Positions 55,801 through 60,000 of a stretch of DNA of 60,000 nt are shown here, piece by piece. This DNA is from Symsagittifera roscoffensis. Taxonomy: Eukaryota > Xenacoelomorpha > Acoela > Convolutidae. Made by a program: the position numbers and the translations under genes. The notes under the pieces are model-generated. The model did no database searches. It had not been told where the DNA came from and worked only from the letters and a program-made list of their open reading frames with translations. The stretch covers positions 7,722,386-7,782,385 of the forward strand of contig NC_087063.1 in NCBI RefSeq assembly GCF_963678635.1, read 5' to 3'. Every line of letters begins with the position of its first letter. Position 1 is the stretch's first letter.

Positions 55801-58800
55801 GACTTTTATCATATTGATAGAAAGAGTGTTTTCAGTATCACTTTCTGAATCTGATGATGTACAGTTTATTTGATTGAGTTGTAACGTATCAGTTACTGTG
55901 TCATCAATACCTGGAGGGTCTGATGTTGTTTCTGGGTTAGATTGTACTTGATTGATTTGTCTTTGATGTTTAGGTGTACTACTTCTGTGGCGATTATTAG
56001 AATTATTATAGTTATTATTATTCCGGTGTGGTGATTGGGAATAATTTCTATAACGATTATTATAACTTGAGTGTCGATTTTGTGAATTATTTCGCGATCT
56101 GTTTTGGTAATTATTGTTTGGTCTAATAAAGTTCGATCTATTATATGAGTTATTTCTTGATTGATTGTTCGGGTAATTCTGGTTTCGGTTGTTTGAATAA
56201 CTTCTATTTCGATTATAGGAGTAGTTTCTATTCCTATTGTATGATGAATTTCGTGATTGGTTGCTTGGATAGTAGTTATTTCTTGATTGGGAATTAGATC
56301 TAGAAACAAATCGTTGTGTATTTGAATGTGATCTGGAGTAGTTATTTCGACTATTTGGTCTATTGTAGTGATTTTGTGATGAATTATTCGTGTTTCTTCG
56401 TTCTGGTGATCTTCCTCTATAACTTGAGTTATATGGTGATTGATTTCTTGTATAATTTGTATTGTTCGGGAGTGGTTTTCCTGAACTGTTGTTGCTGTAA
56501 ACTGTTTTGTTCGGTAGATTTTGATCTTTTTTCATGTATTGATAGAATGATTTATTTGGTTCTTTATATTTTTGAGGTTTATTTTGATTGTCTTGCTGTT
56601 TTTGTCTACATTCGGAAATACTATGTCCGTATCGTCGGCAATAATTACACCATTTTTTGAAAGATGGTTTGCCTTTAAAGTTTGGGTTCTTTTCGTAAAT
56701 ATTGAGTATTTCAGTGATTTTTTCAACGAGGTCTGTCTCTGATTCCTGTATATTATTAATATTAGTGGGAGTCGTTTCAATTCTGTTAACATATTGTAAT
56801 TTCAGATTTTCCGTTTCTTCTAGTTTCATCGTGATTTCTGCTTGTTCTAATTTGTCTACTAGTTTTCGAAAATCTAAATCGGGTTCGCGAATTGAAGAAG
56901 GATGGGATGCTCTCTTTTTTATTGCTATTTTCCTTAATTGTGGTGTTAAGGTCATCATTAAGATTTCTGTCATCTTTGTGTTTTTATAGTCATGTGTATT
57001 TAATGAATATGCTTTTCGAACTAGTGTTTCGATTCGTACTGCTATTTGCTTGATGGTTTCGTTTGGTAATCTGCGAATTTCATTACATAAAACTCTTTGT
57101 TGTTGTTTGTTTCTTTCGGAGTCAAACATTTTTGAAAATTCCTGTGTAAACCTTTTCCAGTTTGATTTTATTTCTAGAGGTAGTACTGAAAACCATTTTT
57201 GGGCTGCGCCATCTAAGGTTGTTTGTATTAACGCTGTGCGTCGATGTATCCAATTTTGATGTAGTGGCGTATTAATTGGTTCAGGTCCAATATTTAAAAT
57301 CAGGTTTGCTGTTACTGCATTTAAATAATCTTCTACAGAGTATTCAGGGTCTGTTCCTGTGAAAACCATTAAAGGTTTGTTTGATGTTATTGATGATCCA
57401 CCCATAAGGTATGGATTCATTGTCATTTGTAATGATTCTGCTGCATTTGGCATTTGAGAAAAATTTGAAAGTTGGTTTCTTGTTATTTCATGTTGTTGGA
57501 GATAATATGGGAGTGGTATTTCATTTTGCATTTGTGATGCTTGATACGAGTGTGCAGTCATTGGATTTTGTTGTTGAATTGGTTGAAAGGATTGTGTATT
57601 AATTAGATTTTGTTGTTGAATTGGTTGTTGATGTTGTGCATCTATTGGTTGTGGAGAAAAATTTCTATGATTTGTACGTGTTTTCTGTATTCCTTGTCTA
57701 CGATATTCTTGAGTATTTGGTGCAAATATATCTGGTTGTAAGAAATCATCATCTGAGGATAAATAATCCATTTGATAAGATGTCTGTTTTTTATTTTTAT
57801 TTTGTTGAAAAAATGGGTAATTTTCACTGTGATCCTGTGGAGGATTTGTTTGGAAATTTATTGAATTAGGTTGGGTCATTGGGTTATCCCAATTTCGAGA
57901 TCTTGTATATTGGTTAAAATTTCTTTGTGGTTGATTATATGTTTTTGATGGATGTGTATAATTATAATTATGGTCTGTAAAGTTGTTTCTAGTGAATGTT
58001 TTGCGTGTTTTTGTTGGTATTGTCATGGGTCTGTATGTTTGGTAATCCATATGTGAATATTTAGGGGCAACCGAAGGTTTAACGGTTGATTGTAAGGTTA
58101 CCTGTGTTTGTGAAGGATTTGTATTTCTTGGTGTTGTTAAATTTGGGCGTATTGGTGAAATACTTTGTTGTGTAGTTGTTGTGTGTACAATTTCTTCATT
58201 TATGAAGTGTGATGGTGTCTGGATATCTTGTTGAGTAAGATTCCTAGTTCCATTGAGGTTTTCATTGTGTATAACTGTAGAATTTAAACTATTATTTTGT
58301 GTATCGGGCAAAAATGTATTATAGTTTAATGGTGTTGCATCAATGGTTAATGGTATTACTTTTACATAATCTCTTATGTAAGATATCGTACTTATTGCTT
58401 GACTTGAGATTGATTGTGGGAAGCTTATAAATGCTGGATGAGACCATTCGGGGTCCCAAACATAATCTGATTGTTCTGTGATAGCGGTATCATCGTTCGA
58501 GTTTTGGGGTCTAAAATTTTTTCTTGCTTGTGCAATTAAATCAATATTGTGTGTGAAATAATCTATTATGAACCATGCCAAAATTTTTTGTAGATCGTGT
58601 TTTGTATGTTGTGAAACGTCGTCTTTCGTGAAATTTTCTTTAATGATGTTTAAATAACTAGAGAGTAGTGTGATTTCATGTCGTACTTTCAAATGTTTAG
58701 ATGTTTCTGTCGGTGAGACATTTGTTATTGGGATTTCGTTTTCTAATATCGAAATATAACTATATATTATTGCGAAAACTTCATTGGTGAATATGGAGTT

Positions 58801-59172
58801 TGCTCTTTGTGAGTTATGATATTGGATGCTTTTTATATATTCTGAAAAAACTTTTGAAAATTCTAAATCAAGGTCGTCTGTTTGAATTGTATATTTTCTA
58901 TTATTATGGTTTGGTGAGGTGAATTCTATGGAGTAGATTCCATACTGTTGTGTTATGTTGCATATATCTTTTAAGTAGTGGTCTATGATTTGTCTTTTGA
59001 TTTTTACATCGGGGAACTCTGTTTTACATGGACTGATTCCGGGTTCAAATAAATTTACGAGTAAATTTTGACAAAATATGTGTTGTCCTCTATCAGTATC
59101 TGCATCTACTATAAAAGGAAAGATTTCATCATCATCTGGAGTTTCGTCACCTGGGGTGTGCGTTGAACTCAT
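52816..59172 (-). CDS. Gag-protease-reverse transcriptase-RNase H polyprotein, 2,118 aa
   Basis: One unbroken frame. Residues 1-600: low-complexity, Gln/Asn/Ser/Thr-rich. About 610-780: capsid-like Gag region (GAAQKWFSVLP ... FTQEFSKMF). About 840-856: CCHC zinc knuckle (CNYCRRYGHSISEC). About 880-1070: very Asn/Ser/Arg/Tyr-rich, basic, likely nucleic-acid binding. About 1,227: aspartic protease (FLIDSGAESNI). About 1,500-1,800: RT, with YLDDVF at 1,737. About 1,884: RNase H (CDASNFGIGAAL), with a TDHKP motif at 1,955. LPDTLSR follows at about 1,997. The Gag-like part is about twice the size usual in Ty3/gypsy elements. Gag and Pol are fused with no frameshift, so the Gag to Pol ratio must be set some other way. 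It overlaps the upstream ORF by 26 nt and the integrase frame by 4 nt. Confidence 0.9.
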   Translation of the reverse strand: MSSTHTPGDETPDDDEIFPFIVDADTDRGQHIFCQNLLVNLFEPGISPCKTEFPDVKIKRQIIDHYLKDICNITQQYGIYSIEFTSPNHNNRKYTIQTDDLDLEFSKVFSEYIKSIQYHNSQRANSIFTNEVFAIIYSYISILENEIPITNVSPTETSKHLKVRHEITLLSSYLNIIKENFTKDDVSQHTKHDLQKILAWFIIDYFTHNIDLIAQARKNFRPQNSNDDTAITEQSDYVWDPEWSHPAFISFPQSISSQAISTISYIRDYVKVIPLTIDATPLNYNTFLPDTQNNSLNSTVIHNENLNGTRNLTQQDIQTPSHFINEEIVHTTTTQQSISPIRPNLTTPRNTNPSQTQVTLQSTVKPSVAPKYSHMDYQTYRPMTIPTKTRKTFTRNNFTDHNYNYTHPSKTYNQPQRNFNQYTRSRNWDNPMTQPNSINFQTNPPQDHSENYPFFQQNKNKKQTSYQMDYLSSDDDFLQPDIFAPNTQEYRRQGIQKTRTNHRNFSPQPIDAQHQQPIQQQNLINTQSFQPIQQQNPMTAHSYQASQMQNEIPLPYYLQQHEITRNQLSNFSQMPNAAESLQMTMNPYLMGGSSITSNKPLMVFTGTDPEYSVEDYLNAVTANLILNIGPEPINTPLHQNWIHRRTALIQTTLDGAAQKWFSVLPLEIKSNWKRFTQEFSKMFDSERNKQQQRVLCNEIRRLPNETIKQIAVRIETLVRKAYSLNTHDYKNTKMTEILMMTLTPQLRKIAIKKRASHPSSIREPDLDFRKLVDKLEQAEITMKLEETENLKLQYVNRIETTPTNINNIQESETDLVEKITEILNIYEKNPNFKGKPSFKKWCNYCRRYGHSISECRQKQQDNQNKPQKYKEPNKSFYQYMKKDQNLPNKTVYSNNSSGKPLPNNTNYTRNQSPYNSSYRGRSPERRNTNNSSQNHYNRPNSRNNYSRSHSNTQRFVSRSNSQSRNNYYPSNQSRNSSYNRNRNYSYNRNRSYSNNRNQNYPNNQSRNNSYNRSNFIRPNNNYQNRSRNNSQNRHSSYNNRYRNYSQSPHRNNNNYNNSNNRHRSSTPKHQRQINQVQSNPETTSDPPGIDDTVTDTLQLNQINCTSSDSESDTENTLSINMIKVENDYESVIYEQPFPSQIYENQSEFLQNYYTTPINSTPTTQETNEINTTNQTNKNTKTKCLNTNHIYQNIQKEQPKEKIWTIPFLLESPRNKEFQPPDLEIDFLIDSGAESNIINIPTWNEIKTLHSKLTPLETSSKLATAQGSTLINYGKIQLFLLPTRTMEQSKILNKPFKQIFHITDIKYNIIGIPFISKYIPTINILNSKILIKDKYTKTKETSLTFFQRLNKQPPFFSKFYPIFNQQRKHLKPLSGNIYNFSIKQVHQYDKEQNKQKFYMSEFEFKPIHKFFKITISSIKYLKNSNSDIISLHVYNNTPYQVTLPLGLLGYCETNATISPIHEKAYRVNNILQLLDICQSTILNEELSINNIISNENRNTDYFTKTPYFKPTFNISNYTEDQQKFLTMFNFQHSQITQDEFEKLAKQLIEYSSVYATSKFDVGKISSSLHLPLKPDAVFKKQRASKVPIHLHDKVNRLLDILEQYNIISPVNKEEQPKGNTFINPVIILAKGESLKIVLDARYLNSLIDESKCNWPIEPIQVILTKINGKYFTTADMNSAYNQMPLDEQSRRLTQFVIGNQQYEFNRLFYGISIGPAAFSAFMSKIFRPLILKKNAITYLDDVFMQSQTKDEMFNVLEKYHQILQNENLKAAPDKSHFFLTRVKFLGHNIERKTITPLKSRIDAIQKLQPPTNKKKIQEFLGMLNFLSKYVYKMQLYLRPFYNILRQQNNFEWNTEHQTRFEEVKKLLTEQISNTIPDSNQPFYAMCDASNFGIGAALLQSHNGTNKMNLISANSRLFTQAELRFSTLMRECTAIIYTLTEYEFLILGSKHPTVLFTDHKPIIFLFTQKSNPNHRVYRFQLILMKFPNLHIVWTAGKNLALPDTLSRNTPPELLTRKTTVEIPENIKFYLAENETSPRLECKYAVKTDIEQSQINSLQHFPLYLDCQNNHYEVDLNGTSTFKPIPYSQWIKNNTQQKRTKQHPPKKDHFPLIEKEDLTDK

Positions 59173-59614
59173 TTTTTCGTTCGATGACTGTTAATATGTA
59201 ATTATTAATGTGTCGAATTGGTTGATTCCAATTGTATAAATGTACTGGTTTGTGTTTGTACTGCTTTTTTATTCTTCTTTTTCCTCTCTTTGATGAATTT
59301 GAAGTTGTTTCTGAGTCAGAAAAATATAATTGATCGTGAAGTGGGTAATTTTTATCTATTGATTCTTTTAGTTTGTAAAGTTCGTCTAAACTGTTGGTTT
59401 CTGATTCTGAAAATGCGTTTCGATTTTTTGAAAATCTTTTTCGTGTTATTTGTCTTTGTTTCGTTATTATTTTTCTTTTTAGTGTTTGTCGTTTTGTTCG
59501 AATGTATCCAACTGTTTGTGTATGAGGTGTGATTACAAGGTCGTATTTTTTGTTATCTATTTCACAATTGTGTAAAACGATTGTTTGTTTATTTCCTAGG
59601 TTTTTAAATGACAT
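59147..59614 (-). CDS. Basic 155-aa ORF upstream of Gag
   Basis: Not recognised. A Lys/Arg-rich stretch (KRQTLKRKIITKQRQITRKR) lies at about residues 42-61 and a second basic cluster (KRGKRRIKKQ) near 110. Acidic/Ser-rich segments sit between them (SESETNSLDE, FSDSETTSNSS). It has no signal peptide or membrane segment. Overlaps the Gag-Pol start by 26 nt in another frame. A gene upstream of gag is unusual. The arginine-rich type of motif would suit RNA binding or nuclear import, as in regulatory proteins of complex retroviruses, but this is inference from composition. Confidence 0.6.
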   Translation of the reverse strand: MSFKNLGNKQTIVLHNCEIDNKKYDLVITPHTQTVGYIRTKRQTLKRKIITKQRQITRKRFSKNRNAFSESETNSLDELYKLKESIDKNYPLHDQLYFSDSETTSNSSKRGKRRIKKQYKHKPVHLYNWNQPIRHINNYILTVIERKNEFNAHPR

Positions 59615-59639
59615 AAGGTTTAGGATGACGGATGCAAAA

Positions 59640-60000
59640 GGTTGTTAAATGATTTCTATTTTCTTAAACTGTTAGTTCTTACGATTTTTTGGTTAGCTTA
59701 ACCTGGGTATATTTGTTCAGGGTTGGAGAGAAAAGTATATCGATTCCGAAGAATGATTTTTTACTTTCTCGTGGCTAGTATAAGTTAAGGTGTTAACTTA
59801 CTTAATCTTACTTAGGGGTAGTGATTGTGTTCAAGGGTTGGAGAATAGTAAATCGATCCACAAGGTTCAGGTATAATTAGAACGCGAGTAGTTCGTTAGG
59901 TACTATTTTAAACTTACTAAGTCTAAGATTTATCCTGGGTCTGGTAAGAGGGGGGGTCAAGTGAAGGATGAATAACCGAAGTTCTTCACTATTTATCCTA
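59640..60000 (-). promoter_or_regulatory. 5' leader of the retroelement with imperfect duplicated motif
   Basis: Noncoding. On the plus strand, GGGTTGGAGA followed by an AGTA-ATCGAT-like segment occurs at about 59,720 and again at about 59,838, roughly 118 bp apart. Short phrases TTAACCTGGGT (59,698) and TTATCCTGGGT (59,929) also repeat. Such repeats could be binding sites or packaging structures. No primer-binding site or LTR edge was recognised, so the 5' LTR probably lies beyond position 60,000. Confidence 0.4.

Larger units (their letters stand above)
44300..60000 (-). mobile_element. Giant multi-gene env-bearing Ty3/gypsy-type retroelement (right end beyond window)
   Basis: Minus-strand element with at least 15.2 kb of tightly packed open frames: basic ORF, Gag-PR-RT-RH, IN, two tiny hydrophobic ORFs, a Met-less Pro/Ser/Thr-rich frame, an envelope-like glycoprotein and an unknown 601-aa protein. 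The RT before RNase H before integrase order marks Ty3/gypsy or retrovirus-type Pol, as does the GPY/F-type motif after the integrase core. Frames are long and uninterrupted, so the copy looks young or maintained. No LTRs were found; the 5' LTR is presumably to the right of the window. Confidence 0.8.

Noticed and set aside
44387-59614. Plus-strand open frames of 60-120 codons opposite the retroelement genes
   Set aside because: They lie antisense to long, domain-bearing frames, are Cys/Phe/Val/Leu-rich as expected from reading the opposite strand, and show no domain.

Overview
The window looks like repeat-rich, AT-rich DNA from an invertebrate animal. The evidence is BEL/Pao remains, tRNA-derived SINE-like repeats, many short inverted-repeat DNA transposons (MITEs) and one very large env-bearing Ty3/gypsy-type element. 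I cannot name the species. I see no rRNA gene, CRISPR array, bacterial operon or convincing intact host gene. All homology calls come from recognising motifs by eye; no search was run.

Region 1, about 1-39,500 (+ strand): decayed BEL/Pao LTR elements in one orientation. Gag remains recur near 1.35, 12.8, 23.0, 25.3 and 35.0 kb. Four of these five are preceded by a roughly 300-bp LTR-like segment (about 11.12, 21.09, 24.18 and 33.69 kb). Positions 1-2,100 and 11,474-13,770 are near-identical. The most complete copy (about 34.0-39.5 kb) still shows gag, pol linker, RT and integrase pieces. Between the remains lie three MITE clusters (5.8-10.8, 16.1-20.8 and 26.7-32.5 kb). Their members end in GGCTCTTTTCC-like inverted repeats, several with 8-bp target duplications. 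Mixed in are a SINE-like module with Pol III A and B boxes, and minus-strand fragments of an unrecognised gene with a signal-peptide-like start and GHTT-type repeats.

Region 2, about 39.5-44.4 kb: older repeats, tRNA-like fragments, perfect hairpins, and a stretch that probably holds the 3' noncoding end of the large element.

Region 3, about 44.4-60.0 kb (- strand): a largely open, multi-gene Ty3/gypsy-type retroelement running off the right edge. In transcription order it has a basic 155-aa ORF; a 2,118-aa Gag-protease-RT-RNase H ORF; an integrase frame of up to 622 aa in the -1 frame; two tiny hydrophobic ORFs; a 378-codon open frame with no Met codon; an 872-aa envelope-like glycoprotein; and a 601-aa protein I do not recognise. 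Junctions are very tight, with 4-nt ATGA overlaps twice, plus 4-, 13- and 26-nt overlaps. The sense strand is rich in A and C and poor in G throughout. This layout resembles a complex retrovirus more than an ordinary gypsy element and is the most interesting thing here. Neither LTR could be identified, so length, age and activity are open.
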